Source of the DNA: Xanthobacter oligotrophicus
GTDB lineage: Bacteria; Pseudomonadota; Alphaproteobacteria; Rhizobiales; Xanthobacteraceae
Direction: 5' to 3'
Length of the DNA: 64,000 nt
NCBI RefSeq assembly: GCF_008364685.1
Contig: NZ_VTTL01000005.1
Coordinates: forward strand, 346,450 to 410,449
Shown piece after piece: positions 36,314-45,011 of this stretch. The notes under the pieces are model-generated. The model had not been told where the DNA came from and searched no databases. It saw only the letters and a program-made list of their open reading frames with translations. The first letter of the stretch is position 1. Every line of letters starts with the position of its first letter. The translations under genes and the position numbers were made by a program.

Positions 36314-38325
36314 GCGGGGCCGGCGGGGGGCCTCGTCGCAACGCCCATCGGCCCGCTCCGGCGTAGCGCGGCCGCTTGCGCCACGCGGTGGCGGGCGACG
36401 CCGTGCTCGGTCTTCTGCCAGTGGTGGGGCCGGCGCAGCAGCTCGAACAGCGCCCGCCACGCCGCCGTTGACAGCAGCAGCCAGTAGACCGGGATGCCGA
36501 GCACCACCTTGAACCCCGGCCGGCGGGCGCGCCGGCGCAGCCCCACATAGGTGATGGCGGCGGTGCCGGCATAGCCTGCGAACAGGGTGGTGAAGGTGAG
36601 GGCCGAGGTCAGCGCCTCGGCCAGCGAGCCGCGCGGCAGGCCGATGACCCCGCGCAGCAGGTCCGCCAGCAGCAGGGCGACGCAGAACGGGTGGACCAGG
36701 GCCGCCGCGAACGGGCCGGCGGCGAGCAGCAGCAGCGCCAGCGCGGGGCCCACCCCGAGATCCGCCATCAGCATCCCGGGCTGGCGCAGATGCACCAGCA
36801 GCGTCTGCGCCCAGCCCTTCAGCCAGCGGGTGCGTTGGCCGACCCACGCGCGGGCGCTCACGGGGGCCTCCTCGAAGGTGGTGGATGAGATCACCCGGGT
36901 CTGCCAGCCGGCGCGGGCGAGGCGAATGCCGAGGTCCGCGTCCTCGGTGACGTTGAACGGGTCCCAGCCGCCCACCTCATCCAGCACCCGGCGGCGGAAA
37001 TGGTTGGAGGTGCCCCCGAGCAGGATGGGCAGGCCCAGCGCGCTCAGCATGGGTAGCAGCACATCGAACTGGGCGGCATATTCGGCGGCGAACGAGGCGG
37101 CGATCCAGCTGTCGTCGCCATTGTCGATGGCAAGGCGGGCCTGCACGCAGGCGACCTTCGGCCCGCCCGTGCGGAAGGCTTCCAGCGCCCGGCGCAGCTG
37201 GTCCGGCTCCGGCAGGTCCTCGGCGTCGTAGATGGCGATGAAGCTGCCGCGCGCCGCGGCGAGGGCCACTGCCAGCGCCTTGGGTTTGGTGCGGGGGCCG
37301 ATGGCGGGCACCGGCACCTCTTCCATGTGCGGCGGCAGGGTGAGGGCGGCGATGGCGTCGCGGGTTGCGGCATCGTCGGCTTCCACCACCAATTTGATGT
37401 CGAGCTTTTCCGGCGGATAGTCGAGCGCGCCGAGGGCGGCCACCAGATGCGGCACGCTGGCCGCCTCGCGATAGAGCGGCACCAGCAGGGAATAGACCGG
37501 CAGCTGCCGGTCATCCAGCGTCGGCGGCGGGTCGGCGGGCGGATCATAGGCGCAGCTGGCAAGGCGCAGGGAGACCCAGCCGAGGAAGATCAGCGACAGC
37601 AGCGCCTGCACCGCAAGCACGCCCTGTTCCGGCGCCAGCGCCACCAGAACCGCCAGCGGCAGGCCCACCACCAGGGCGATGAGCCCGAGCACCCGCTTGG
37701 GGTCGAGGGTGGCGGCGGATTTCAGCGGGTCGCGGGCGGGGAGCCGCGTCACGGCGGCCTCGGCCAAGGTGGGACCGGCGGCGGCCATGACCGCGCGCCG
37801 GAACGCCCCCGGCACCGCGAGGCGGACCCGTCCGGCAAGGCCCGGATCCCGCCGCAGCGCGCGGAACAGGCGCCGCACGTCCCGCCCCCGCGCTGCGAGG
37901 GTGAAGCGCGGGCGCGTGCCGGCCGGCGCCTCGATGCGCACGCCGGTGCGCAGCACCGCCTCGGCGGTGGCGGCGTCGCGCGGCGGGGCGGTGTCATCGG
38001 GAGCGGCGACGGCGAGGCCGAGATGGGCGGCGAGCAGGCTTGTTGCCTCCGCCTCGTCCAGAAGGCCCTGGGCGACGAGCACCTCGTCGGCGCCGACGCC
38101 GAGCCGGCGGGCGCGGCGTGCGGCGGCCAGGAGATCGCCGTGGGGCAGGTGGCCGACGAACGGCTTCAGCTCGGCGGGAAGCGTGTCGGCGGGCCGGCGC
38201 CGGGCGGCCACAGGCGGTGCTGGCGTCGCACTCAGGCCGTGCACGACGCTGCTTTTCGGGCTATTTCGCTCCTCGGCCCGCCGCCCGGCCCGCCCCTTGT
38301 CGGCGGACCGCGCATCCCCCACCAT
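36289..38325 (-). CDS. Membrane GT2 glycosyltransferase with MshEN-like N-terminus
   Basis: A processive-type family 2 glycosyltransferase of 678 aa. The N-terminal ~200 residues (FVGHLPHGDLLAAARRARRLGVGADEVL, GLLDEAEATSLLAAHLGLAV) resemble the N-terminal c-di-GMP-binding-type domain of type II/IV secretion ATPases. Then come two helices (VLGLIALVVGLPLAVLV and ALLSLIFLGWV), the GT-A domain (YSLLVPLYREAASV, YDAEDLPEPDQL, TEDADLGIRLARAGW) and QRTRWLKGW, the QxxRW motif of cellulose-synthase-like enzymes. Several C-terminal helices follow. I chose ATG 38325 with GAAGGGGC upstream. It probably makes an exopolysaccharide or glycolipid; the product is unknown. Confidence 0.83.
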   Translation of the reverse strand: MVGDARSADKGRAGRRAEERNSPKSSVVHGLSATPAPPVAARRRPADTLPAELKPFVGHLPHGDLLAAARRARRLGVGADEVLVAQGLLDEAEATSLLAAHLGLAVAAPDDTAPPRDAATAEAVLRTGVRIEAPAGTRPRFTLAARGRDVRRLFRALRRDPGLAGRVRLAVPGAFRRAVMAAAGPTLAEAAVTRLPARDPLKSAATLDPKRVLGLIALVVGLPLAVLVALAPEQGVLAVQALLSLIFLGWVSLRLASCAYDPPADPPPTLDDRQLPVYSLLVPLYREAASVPHLVAALGALDYPPEKLDIKLVVEADDAATRDAIAALTLPPHMEEVPVPAIGPRTKPKALAVALAAARGSFIAIYDAEDLPEPDQLRRALEAFRTGGPKVACVQARLAIDNGDDSWIAASFAAEYAAQFDVLLPMLSALGLPILLGGTSNHFRRRVLDEVGGWDPFNVTEDADLGIRLARAGWQTRVISSTTFEEAPVSARAWVGQRTRWLKGWAQTLLVHLRQPGMLMADLGVGPALALLLLAAGPFAAALVHPFCVALLLADLLRGVIGLPRGSLAEALTSALTFTTLFAGYAGTAAITYVGLRRRARRPGFKVVLGIPVYWLLLSTAAWRALFELLRRPHHWQKTEHGVARHRVAQAAALRRSGPMGVATRPPAGPAHAASAKA

Positions 38326-38367
38326 GCGCCGCCCCTTCGAGTGCAACCCTAAGGTAAACGCGCCCAC

Positions 38368-39351
38368 ATGGCTCTACCAGTCCTTATCGCCCGCCTGCGG
38401 GCCGTGGTCGCGGGCCGTGGCGTGATCCCGGGCGGCCAGATCCCAGGCGGCTTGGGGCGGCGCCTTTGCGTCGCGCTCACGCTGGCGGCCCTGCCTTGGG
38501 TTGCGCAGGCCCAGCAGCCGCCGGGGCCGTCGCCCGTATGGGGGCCGGTCCGGGGCGGACAGGTGAGCGGTGCGGGCGCCGGCGGCGTATCGGTGCCCAA
38601 TTTCTGGAATGTGGAACGCCGGCTGGAGCGGCCCGATGCCGCGCGCCTGCCCAAGGAGCTGCGCTTCGTCACCACCGACGATTACCCGCCCTTCAACTTC
38701 CTGAATTCCGACGGGGTGCTCTCCGGCTTCAACGTGGACCTCGCCCGCGCCATCTGCGCCGAGCTGGGGGTGACCTGCGTGCTCCAGGCGGCGGCCTTCG
38801 ACACGCTGGCGGACAGCGTCGAGCAGGGGCGGGCGGAAGCGGCCATCGCCGGCCTCACCGCCACGCCGCAGTCCCGCGCCGCGCTGGATTTCTCCGAGCG
38901 CTATCTCGGCACCCCGGCGCGTTTCGTGGGCAAGCGGCAGGAGACCCTGGGCGCCGCCACGCCGGAAAACGTGGCGGCCAAGAAGGTGGCTGTGGTGAGC
39001 CGTACGGCCCATGAGGCCTATCTGCGCTCGTTCTTCAACGAAGCCGCCATCCGTCCCTATCCGGACCTGAAGGCGGCGCAGGAGGCGCTGAAAGGGGGCC
39101 AGGTGGACCTGCTGTTCGGCGACGGTATTACGCTGGCTCTGTGGCTCAACGGCGCGGACAGCGCCAATTGCTGCCGCTTCGTGGGCGGCCCCTTCACCGA
39201 AAGCCGCTTCTTCGGCGACGGCTTCTCCGTGGCGGTGAAGGAGGGCAACGACACCCTGCGCCACGCCATGGACTTCGCCCTGCAGCGCATCTGGGAAAAG
39301 GGCGTCTATACCGACCTCTACCTGCGCTGGTTCCCCATCGGCTTCTATTGA
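38368..39351 (+). CDS. Periplasmic solute-binding protein, family 3 (orphan)
   Basis: A 327-aa protein with a signal peptide after a long n-region (hydrophobic part LCVALTLAALPWVAQAQ). The binding-protein fold is of the amino-acid/ectoine type: LRFVTTDDYPPFNFLNSDG, GFNVDLARAICAELG, AAIAGLTATPQSRAALDFSERYL and a C-terminal LRWFPIGFY. It should bind a polar amino acid or related solute in the periplasm. There are no ABC permease or ATPase genes beside it. It is divergent from the glycosyltransferase across only about 40 bp, so the two may share a control region. Confidence 0.85.
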   Translation: MALPVLIARLRAVVAGRGVIPGGQIPGGLGRRLCVALTLAALPWVAQAQQPPGPSPVWGPVRGGQVSGAGAGGVSVPNFWNVERRLERPDAARLPKELRFVTTDDYPPFNFLNSDGVLSGFNVDLARAICAELGVTCVLQAAAFDTLADSVEQGRAEAAIAGLTATPQSRAALDFSERYLGTPARFVGKRQETLGAATPENVAAKKVAVVSRTAHEAYLRSFFNEAAIRPYPDLKAAQEALKGGQVDLLFGDGITLALWLNGADSANCCRFVGGPFTESRFFGDGFSVAVKEGNDTLRHAMDFALQRIWEKGVYTDLYLRWFPIGFY

Positions 39352-39531
39352 GGGGCGATGCGATCGCGTCGCGCCGGGGCAGGGTGGGCGCGGCCTCACG
39401 CGATCTTGCTTGATCGGGGGGCAGGCGGAGCCGGGCGGATCTTTAGTTTATAAAATCGATGTGTATTATATAAATATGAGTGGGTTGCTCCGGCACCCGC
39501 GCGCCCGTCTGTCCTGCCTCGAGACCCCTCC
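39352..39531. other. Intergenic region with a sharply AT-rich patch
   Basis: Positions 39441-39480 (TTTAGTTTATAAAATCGATG, then TGTATTATATAAATATG) stand out from the GC-rich background. Several TATAAT-like hexamers occur (TATAAA, TATTAT, TATAAA). This is probably the promoter of the exported protein gene at 39532. Confidence 0.45.
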
Positions 39532-40155
39532 ATGCGCTCCATGCCCCCATTCGCCGCCACGCTCGCCGCGACCTTCGCCTTCCTTGCCCTGGCGGTGCCT
39601 GCCGGCGCCCAGACGGTGAACCTGCGCGGCACCATCTCCTCCATCGCGGGCGGGACGGCTGTCGTCCACGCCCGGGACGGGCAGGATGTGCGGGTTGCCC
39701 TGTCCGACCGCACCACGGTGGTGGGGCTTGAGGCGCTGAAGCTCTCCGACATTCCGACCCATTCCTATGTGGGCGTCGCCGCCCTGCCGCAGGAGGGCGC
39801 GCAGCCCGGCGCGCCGGAACGGGCGGTGTCCATCCACGTGTTCCCGGAAGCCGCGCGCGGCACCGGCGACGGCACCCGCGCCTACGATCTCGCTCCCAAC
39901 GCCACCATGACCAACGGCGCCCTTGCCGAGACGGTGGTGGAGACCTCCGGGAACCTCCTCACCATCGCCTATGGCGGCGGCCGCAAGCAGGTGTTGGTGA
40001 CCCCGGCCACCTCCCTCGTGCGTTTCGTGCCCGGCAGCCTCGACGAGGTGAAGGCCGGCGCCCGCGTGGTGATCCGAGGCGTGAGCGCGGGAGATGGCGC
40101 GCTGGAGGCCCAGCGCGTTCTGGTGGGCCGCGGCGACGTGGTCCCGGCCTTGTAG
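39532..40155 (+). CDS. Exported beta-rich protein of unknown function
   Basis: A 207-aa protein with a signal peptide (hydrophobic LAATFAFLALAVPAGAQ). The mature part reads as two repeated OB- or DUF5666-like beta modules: VNLRGTISSIAGGTAVVHARDG with VRVALSDRTTVVGL, and LLTIAYGGGRKQVLVTPATSLVRFVPG with KAGARVVIRGV. That layout is typical of periplasmic proteins of unknown role. It contains no cysteines in the mature form. It is preceded by an AT-rich promoter-like patch and followed by lysS after 107 bp. Confidence 0.72.
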   Translation: MRSMPPFAATLAATFAFLALAVPAGAQTVNLRGTISSIAGGTAVVHARDGQDVRVALSDRTTVVGLEALKLSDIPTHSYVGVAALPQEGAQPGAPERAVSIHVFPEAARGTGDGTRAYDLAPNATMTNGALAETVVETSGNLLTIAYGGGRKQVLVTPATSLVRFVPGSLDEVKAGARVVIRGVSAGDGALEAQRVLVGRGDVVPAL

Positions 40156-40209
40156 GAACCCGGATCCGGCGGAGCGGTGGCGCGCGGGCGCGGCGGGAGA
40201 AGGCCCGCG

Positions 40210-40238
40210 TTGACGCCACCCGCCGACATTCCTAAGTT
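40210..40238 (+). promoter_or_regulatory. Possible sigma-70 type promoter of lysS
   Basis: TTGACG at 40210-40215 and TAAGTT at 40233-40238 are separated by exactly 17 bases. Transcription would start near 40245, leaving a leader of about 18 bases that contains a GCTCC-T6-GGAGC mini-hairpin over the ribosome-binding site. Confidence 0.4.
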
Positions 40239-40262
40239 CGCGCTCCTTTTTTGGAGCCTGCC

Positions 40263-41969
40263 ATGTCCTCCGCGCCGTCCTCCGTTCCGCCCGATGCTGC
40301 CTCCGCCTTCGCCGATCCGGCCGACCTTCCCGGCGAGCTGAAGCGCGTGGCCGAGACGGCCACGGCCTGGCCGTTCGAGGAAGCGCGCAAGCTGGTGGAG
40401 CGGCTGAAGCGCCACCCCAAGGAGCGCGCATCGGACGAGGTGCTGTTCGAGACCGGCTACGGTCCCTCGGGCCTGCCGCATATCGGCACCTTCGGCGAGG
40501 TGGCGCGCACCACCATGGTGCGCCACGCCTTCCGCGTGCTGACCGAAGACAAGGTGAAAACCCGCCTCGTCGCCTTCTCCGACGACATGGACGGCCTGCG
40601 CAAGGTGCCGGACAATGTCCCCAACAAGGACATGCTGCAGAAGGCGCTGGGCCTGCCGCTGACCAAGGTGCCGGACCCCTTCGGCACCCATGACAGCTTC
40701 GGCGAGCACAACAATGCGCGCCTGCGCGCGTTCCTCGACGCCTTCGGCTTCCAGTATGAATTCATGTCGGCCACCGACTGCTACATGTCGGGCCGGTTCG
40801 ATGCCACGCTGCTGAAGGTGCTGCATCACTACGAGAAGGTGATGAACGTGATGCTGCCCTCCCTGCGCGAGGAGCGGGCAGCGTCCTATTCCCCCTTCCT
40901 GCCCATCTGCCCGCGCACCGGGCGGGTGCTCCAGGTACCGATCCTCGAGCACCACGTGAAGCATGGCACCGTCACCTACGAAGACCCGGACACGAAGGAG
41001 AAGGTGACGGTCCCGGTTACCGGCGGCGGCTGCAAGCTGCAGTGGAAGCCCGACTGGGCCATGCGCTGGGTGGCGCTGGGCGTCGATTACGAGATGGCGG
41101 GCAAGGACCTCATCGATTCCGTCAAGCTCTCCAGCCAGATCGCCAAGGCGCTCGGCGGCGAGCCGCCGGAAGGCTTCAATTACGAGCTATTCCTCGACGA
41201 GAAGGGGCAGAAAATTTCCAAGTCCAAGGGCAACGGCCTGTCCATCGAGGACTGGCTGAAGTACGCTTCGCCGGAGAGCCTCAGCCTGTTCATGTTCCAG
41301 TCGCCGCGCTCGGGCAAGCGGCTGTTCTTCGATGTCATTCCGCGCAACGTGGACGATTATTTCGGCTTCCTCGGCAAGTATGAGGAGCAGGACTGGAAGC
41401 AGCGGCTCGGCAACCCGGTATGGCACATCCATGCGGGCGAGCCGCCCAGGGTGGACATGCCGGTGTCCTTCACCATGCTGCTGAATCTGGCCTCCGCCTC
41501 CAACACTGAGGACGAAAGCGTGCTGTGGGGCTTCCTCCGCCGCCACGTGCCGGGGGTGTCGGGCGAGACCCATCCCAAGCTCGCCGAACTGGTCGGCTAT
41601 GCGGTCAAGTATTTCCACGATTTCGTCAAGCCGAACAAGGTGTTCCGGGCGCCCGACGCGGTCGAGCAGGAGGCCCTCGCCAAGCTCGACGCGGCGCTGG
41701 CGGCCCTGCCGGCGGGCGCCACCGCGGACGATATCCAGAACGCGCTCTACGACGTGGCCCGCCCCATCCCGCGCTATCAGGACCTGAAGGCGAAGGGCGC
41801 CACCCCGGAGCGGCCGGGGGTGTCCATCGAGTGGTTCAACACCCTCTACCAGGTGCTGCTCGGCCTCGCCCGCGGTCCGCGCTTCGGCTCCTTCGTGGAG
41901 ATCTACGGCGTGGCCGAGACGCGGGAGCTGATCCGCAAGGCGCTGGCGGGGGAACTGGCGAAGGCGTGA
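40263..41969 (+). CDS. lysS: Lysyl-tRNA synthetase, class I (archaeal type)
   Basis: Class I LysRS (568 aa), unrelated to the class II enzyme of most bacteria but normal in alphaproteobacteria. It has the class I signatures: a HIGH-like motif in [15 protein letters not shown] and the KMSKS motif as [26 protein letters not shown] and [10 protein letters not shown] are typical of this family. It charges tRNA-Lys. ATG 40263 is preceded by GGAG; a TTG at 40251 is unlikely. It is followed by the convergent toxin-antitoxin pair. Confidence 0.95.
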   Translation: MSSAPSSVPPDAASAFADPADLPGELKRVAETATAWPFEEARKLVERLKRHPKERASDEVLFETGYGPSGLPHIGTFGEVARTTMVRHAFRVLTEDKVKTRLVAFSDDMDGLRKVPDNVPNKDMLQKALGLPLTKVPDPFGTHDSFGEHNNARLRAFLDAFGFQYEFMSATDCYMSGRFDATLLKVLHHYEKVMNVMLPSLREERAASYSPFLPICPRTGRVLQVPILEHHVKHGTVTYEDPDTKEKVTVPVTGGGCKLQWKPDWAMRWVALGVDYEMAGKDLIDSVKLSSQIAKALGGEPPEGFNYELFLDEKGQKISKSKGNGLSIEDWLKYASPESLSLFMFQSPRSGKRLFFDVIPRNVDDYFGFLGKYEEQDWKQRLGNPVWHIHAGEPPRVDMPVSFTMLLNLASASNTEDESVLWGFLRRHVPGVSGETHPKLAELVGYAVKYFHDFVKPNKVFRAPDAVEQEALAKLDAALAALPAGATADDIQNALYDVARPIPRYQDLKAKGATPERPGVSIEWFNTLYQVLLGLARGPRFGSFVEIYGVAETRELIRKALAGELAKA

Positions 41970-41982
41970 GCGGCCGCTACTC

Positions 41983-42237
41983 TCAATAATGATACCGGCA
42001 TTGGGCGATGAGGAGCCGGTCGCCCTCCGCGCGATAGACCAGCCGGTGCTCCTGGGTGAGGCGGCGCGACCACCAGCCCGCCAACGGACCGCGCAGCGGC
42101 TCCGGCTTGCCGGTGCCGGAGAACGGCGTGCGGCTCGCTTCCCTGATCAGCGCATTCAGGCGCTCCAGCAGCTTGGGATCGCTCGCCTGCCAATGCAGGT
42201 AATCCTCCCACGCGCGCTCATGGAAGACGAGCTTCAC
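41983..42237 (-). CDS. yoeB: YoeB-type mRNA interferase toxin
   Basis: An 84-aa toxin of the YoeB/Txe family that cleaves mRNA on the ribosome. It shows the family layout: LVFHERAWEDYLHWQ at the start, GKPEPLRGPLAGWWSRRLTQEHRLVYR in the middle (with the catalytic Glu and Arg), and the C-terminal RYHY whose His-Tyr end is conserved. It starts with GTG, overlapping the antitoxin stop as GTGA, so translation is coupled. All expected catalytic residues are present, so it looks functional. Confidence 0.93.
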   Translation of the reverse strand: MKLVFHERAWEDYLHWQASDPKLLERLNALIREASRTPFSGTGKPEPLRGPLAGWWSRRLTQEHRLVYRAEGDRLLIAQCRYHY

Positions 42238-42551
42238 TCGGTAGAATCTTGTTCTGACGCGTTTTCATCACGCGAACCGGTGTCCACTTCGCTCGAAAAC
42301 GCTCCAAGCTCGCGCTCGGCCCCCTTGCCGGCGTCGAGATCGGCCACCGCTTCCATGAGACGGTCGGCGTTGCGCGGGTTGCGCAGCAGATAGCGCGTCT
42401 CCTCATAAGACGCGAAATCCTCCAGCGACATGAGCACCGCCGCCGGCTTGCCCCGCTCCCGCGTGATGAGTACGGGGGCGTGGTCGGCCGTCACGCTGTC
42501 CAGCGTGGCGGCAAGGTTGCGGCGAAGCTCGCTGTATGAGGTGGTGCGCAT
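42234..42551 (-). CDS. yefM: YefM-type antitoxin with repeat-derived C-terminus
   Basis: Antitoxin of 105 aa (Phd/YefM family). The N-terminal DNA-binding fold starts MRTTSYSELRRNLAATLDSV, followed by APVLITRERGKPAAVLMSLEDF and the toxin-binding helices ETRYLLRNPRNADRLMEAVADLDAGKG. E. coli YefM ends soon after this point. Here the last about 22 residues (from GAFSSEVDTG onward) are encoded by a dispersed palindromic repeat (42243-42305), whose other copy lies at 20672. The ATG at 42551 is just downstream of a palindromic operator. The altered C-terminus may or may not affect neutralisation. Confidence 0.9.
   Translation of the reverse strand: MRTTSYSELRRNLAATLDSVTADHAPVLITRERGKPAAVLMSLEDFASYEETRYLLRNPRNADRLMEAVADLDAGKGAERELGAFSSEVDTGSRDENASEQDSTE
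42243..42305. repeat. Dispersed palindromic repeat, copy 2 (inside yefM)
   Basis: Read on the minus strand this begins GGAGCGTTTTCGAGCG, then AAGTGGACACCGGTTCGCGT, then AAAACGCGTCAGAACAAG and ends at ATTCTA. It matches the element at 20672-20738. It lies wholly within the yefM reading frame and ends 5 bases before the yoeB start. Confidence 0.85.
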
Positions 42552-42556
42552 GGCTG

Positions 42557-42585
42557 AATTGTACCTAAAAAGGTACAATTCGCAA
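42557..42585 (-). promoter_or_regulatory. yefM-yoeB promoter and palindromic operator
   Basis: A perfect 10-bp inverted repeat AATTGTACCT/AGGTACAATT (42557-42580, 4-base centre) contains the GTAC core known for YefM operators. On the minus strand TTGCGA (42580-42585) and TACAAT (42558-42563) make a -35/-10 pair with a 16-base spacer, so the operator covers the promoter, as expected for autorepression. Confidence 0.75.
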
Positions 42586-42623
42586 ATAGTGTGTGAGCCA
42601 GCCCGCCGCAGGCGGACGGTGCC

Positions 42624-43370
42624 TCACACCGGCATCTGGAAGCTCAGGAGCTTGCCCTGCGGGAAGTCATAGAGCTTGCCGGTTTCCATGAAGGTGGGCA
42701 GGCACAGGGGCAGGATGGCGGCGGCGGCTTCCTCGGGGGCGGGCAGGGTCATGGGGTTCTCGCCTGGGAACGCCTTGGCCCGCATCAGGGTGCGGATGGG
42801 GCCGGGGTTGAACAGGTTCACCTTGAGATTGCCGGAGACGCTCTCCGCCGCCCAGGTGCGGGCGAGCACTTCCAGCCCGGCCTTGGTGAGGGCGTAGGGA
42901 CCCCAATAGGCCCGCGCCTTGTGGGCGGCGCCGGAGGAGATCATCACCACCCGCCCGGCCGGCGACAGCTTCAAGAGCGGATCGAACGAGCGCACGCAGC
43001 GCCAGTTGGCGGTGAGGTTCACCGCGACGATGTCGTCCCAGTCCTTGGGATAGACATGGCCGAGCGGCGACAGCGGGCCGAGCACACCGGCATTGGCCAC
43101 GAACACGTCGAGCCGCCCGTAGCGCTCGAACAGCGCGCCGCCGAGCCGGTCGATGGCTTCTGAATCCTTCAGGTCCAGCGGCACCAGGGTGGCGGTGCCG
43201 CCCACGGCGCGGATGTTGTCGTCGATGTCCTGGAGCCCGCTGTCGGAGCGGCCGACGCAGACCACATGGGCGCCGGCCCGGGCCAGTGCGATGGCGGTGG
43301 CAGCGCCAATGCCGCGGGTGGCGCCGGTGACGAGGGCGATCTTGTCGGCGAGGGGCCGGTCGGCGGTCAT
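42624..43370 (-). CDS. SDR family oxidoreductase downstream of purF
   Basis: Short-chain dehydrogenase/reductase of 248 aa with TGATRGIGAATA at the nucleotide site, NAGVLG, the Ser in MISSGAAHKARAYWGPYALTKAG and the YxxxK pair within it. The C-terminus is atypical (MTLPAPEEAAAAILPLCLP) and lacks the usual VDGG, as in the SDR gene that regularly follows cvpA-purF in Hyphomicrobiales. Substrate unknown. A terminator-like hairpin separates it from purF (74 bp). Confidence 0.87.
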   Translation of the reverse strand: MTADRPLADKIALVTGATRGIGAATAIALARAGAHVVCVGRSDSGLQDIDDNIRAVGGTATLVPLDLKDSEAIDRLGGALFERYGRLDVFVANAGVLGPLSPLGHVYPKDWDDIVAVNLTANWRCVRSFDPLLKLSPAGRVVMISSGAAHKARAYWGPYALTKAGLEVLARTWAAESVSGNLKVNLFNPGPIRTLMRAKAFPGENPMTLPAPEEAAAAILPLCLPTFMETGKLYDFPQGKLLSFQMPV

Positions 43371-43390
43371 GCGGCTTCCGTGGACTTTAG

Positions 43391-43427
43391 GGAAAAAGAC
43401 GCCCTCCCCCGCAGGGCGGGGGGAGGG
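43391..43427 (-). terminator. Terminator after purF
   Basis: On the minus strand a 9-bp stem (43419-43427 with 43402-43410) is followed by CGTCTTTTTCCC. It is in the purF-SDR gap, so read-through would be needed for SDR expression from the purF promoter. Confidence 0.6.
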
Positions 43428-43444
43428 GTTTCAAGAGGCGCGGT

Positions 43445-44992
43445 TCAGCTCGCCTCGGCCAGGAGCGAGAGCTGCTGCTGGCCCACGGCGCCGGCCCGGT
43501 CGGTGAGCGGGGTGGGATAGTCGCCGGTGAAGCAGTGGTCGGTGAATTGCGGCTTCACCGGGTCGCGGCCCTCGAAGCCCATGGCGCGGTAGACGCCATC
43601 CACCGAGAGGAACGCCAGCGAATCCGCGCCGATATAGCGCCGCATGCCTTCCAGGTCGTGGGTGGCGGCCAGCAGCTTGTCGCGGTCCGGGGTGTCGATG
43701 CCGTAATAGTCGGGATGGGTGATGGGCGGGGAAGCGATGCGGAAATGCACCTCCCGGGCGCCGGCATCGCGCATCATCTGCACGATCTTCACCGAGGTGG
43801 TGCCGCGCACCAGGCTGTCGTCCACCAGAACGATGGACCGGCCTTCCACCACCGAGCGGTTGGCGGAATGCTTCATGCGCACGCCCTGGTCGCGGATGGA
43901 CTGGGTGGGCTGGATGAAGGTGCGCCCCACATAATGGTTGCGGATGATGCCCAGCTCGTAGGGGATGCCCGAGGCCTGGGAGAAGCCGATGGCCGCCGGC
44001 ACGCCGGAATCCGGCACCGGCACGATGACGTCGGCGTTGGCGGGGCTTTCCTCCGCCAGCACGCGGCCCATCTTCTTGCGCACCTGGTAGACCGAGCGCC
44101 CGCCCACCACGGAATCGGGCCGGGCGAAATAGATGTATTCGAAGATGCAGGGCCGCGCCGCCATCTCCGGGAACGGCTTGAAGGACTGCAGGCCGTCCTC
44201 GTCGATCACGATGACCTCGCCGTTCTCCACGTCGCGCACATAGCGCGCGCCGATGATGTCGAGGGCGCAGGTCTCGGAGGCGAGGATGGGCGAGCCGTCC
44301 AGCATGCCCAGCACCAGCGGGCGAATGCCGAGGGGATCGCGGGCGCCGATGAGCTTCTTGTTGGTGAGGGCCACGAGCGAATAGGCCCCCTCCAGCGCGC
44401 GCAGGGCGTCGGTGAAGCGGTCGATGAAGCGCGGCTTCTTGGAGCGCGCAACGAGGTGAAGGATGGCCTCGGTGTCGGTGGTGGACTGGGTGATGGCCCC
44501 GTCCCGCACCAGCTGCTTGCGCAGGGTGAGGCCGTTGGTGAGGTTGCCGTTGTGGCCCACGGCGAAGCCGCCGGCGTCGAGCTCGGCGAACAGGGGCTGC
44601 ACGTTGCGCAGCAGGGTCTCGCCGGTGGTGGAGTAGCGCACATGGCCCACCGCCATGTCGCCGGGCAGGCGCTCGATGACGCCGGCGTCGGAGAAGGCGT
44701 CGCCCACGAGGCCGAGGCGCCGCTCCGAATGGAAGCGCTTGCCGTCATAGGAGACGATGCCGGCCGCCTCCTGCCCGCGATGCTGGAGCGCGTGCAGGCC
44801 GATGGCGGTGATGGCCGCCGCCTCCGGGTGATTGTAGATGCCGAAGACGCCGCATTCCTCGCGGAGGCGGTCGCCGTTCAGGTCGAGATCCGCCTGTTCG
44901 GCCTGGGTCAGCCCAGCCAGCCGGGGATGGCCATCCTCGGAACGGGGTTGGTCGCCCGCGGTCATCGGGGCGTCACTGTCGAAATCCATCAT
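43445..44992 (-). CDS. purF: Amidophosphoribosyltransferase
   Basis: First committed enzyme of purine synthesis (515 aa), transferring the glutamine amide to PRPP. The N-terminal nucleophile glutaminase begins at REECGVFGIYNHPEA; Cys47 is the catalytic residue exposed after removal of a propeptide of about 46 residues. HVRYSTTGE and AVGHNGNLTN belong to this domain. The PRPP-binding loop is IVLVDDSLVRGTTS. The ATG at 44992 has GGAGG 5 bases upstream. It is 19 bp after cvpA, forming the conserved cvpA-purF operon. Confidence 0.96.
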   Translation of the reverse strand: MMDFDSDAPMTAGDQPRSEDGHPRLAGLTQAEQADLDLNGDRLREECGVFGIYNHPEAAAITAIGLHALQHRGQEAAGIVSYDGKRFHSERRLGLVGDAFSDAGVIERLPGDMAVGHVRYSTTGETLLRNVQPLFAELDAGGFAVGHNGNLTNGLTLRKQLVRDGAITQSTTDTEAILHLVARSKKPRFIDRFTDALRALEGAYSLVALTNKKLIGARDPLGIRPLVLGMLDGSPILASETCALDIIGARYVRDVENGEVIVIDEDGLQSFKPFPEMAARPCIFEYIYFARPDSVVGGRSVYQVRKKMGRVLAEESPANADVIVPVPDSGVPAAIGFSQASGIPYELGIIRNHYVGRTFIQPTQSIRDQGVRMKHSANRSVVEGRSIVLVDDSLVRGTTSVKIVQMMRDAGAREVHFRIASPPITHPDYYGIDTPDRDKLLAATHDLEGMRRYIGADSLAFLSVDGVYRAMGFEGRDPVKPQFTDHCFTGDYPTPLTDRAGAVGQQQLSLLAEAS

Positions 44993-45011
44993 GCACCTCC
45001 GCTCGGGCGGC

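Noticed and set aside
42243..42305. A transposon insertion that inactivated yefM.
   Set aside because: The reading frame continues through the repeat to a stop that overlaps yoeB; nothing is truncated or frameshifted.
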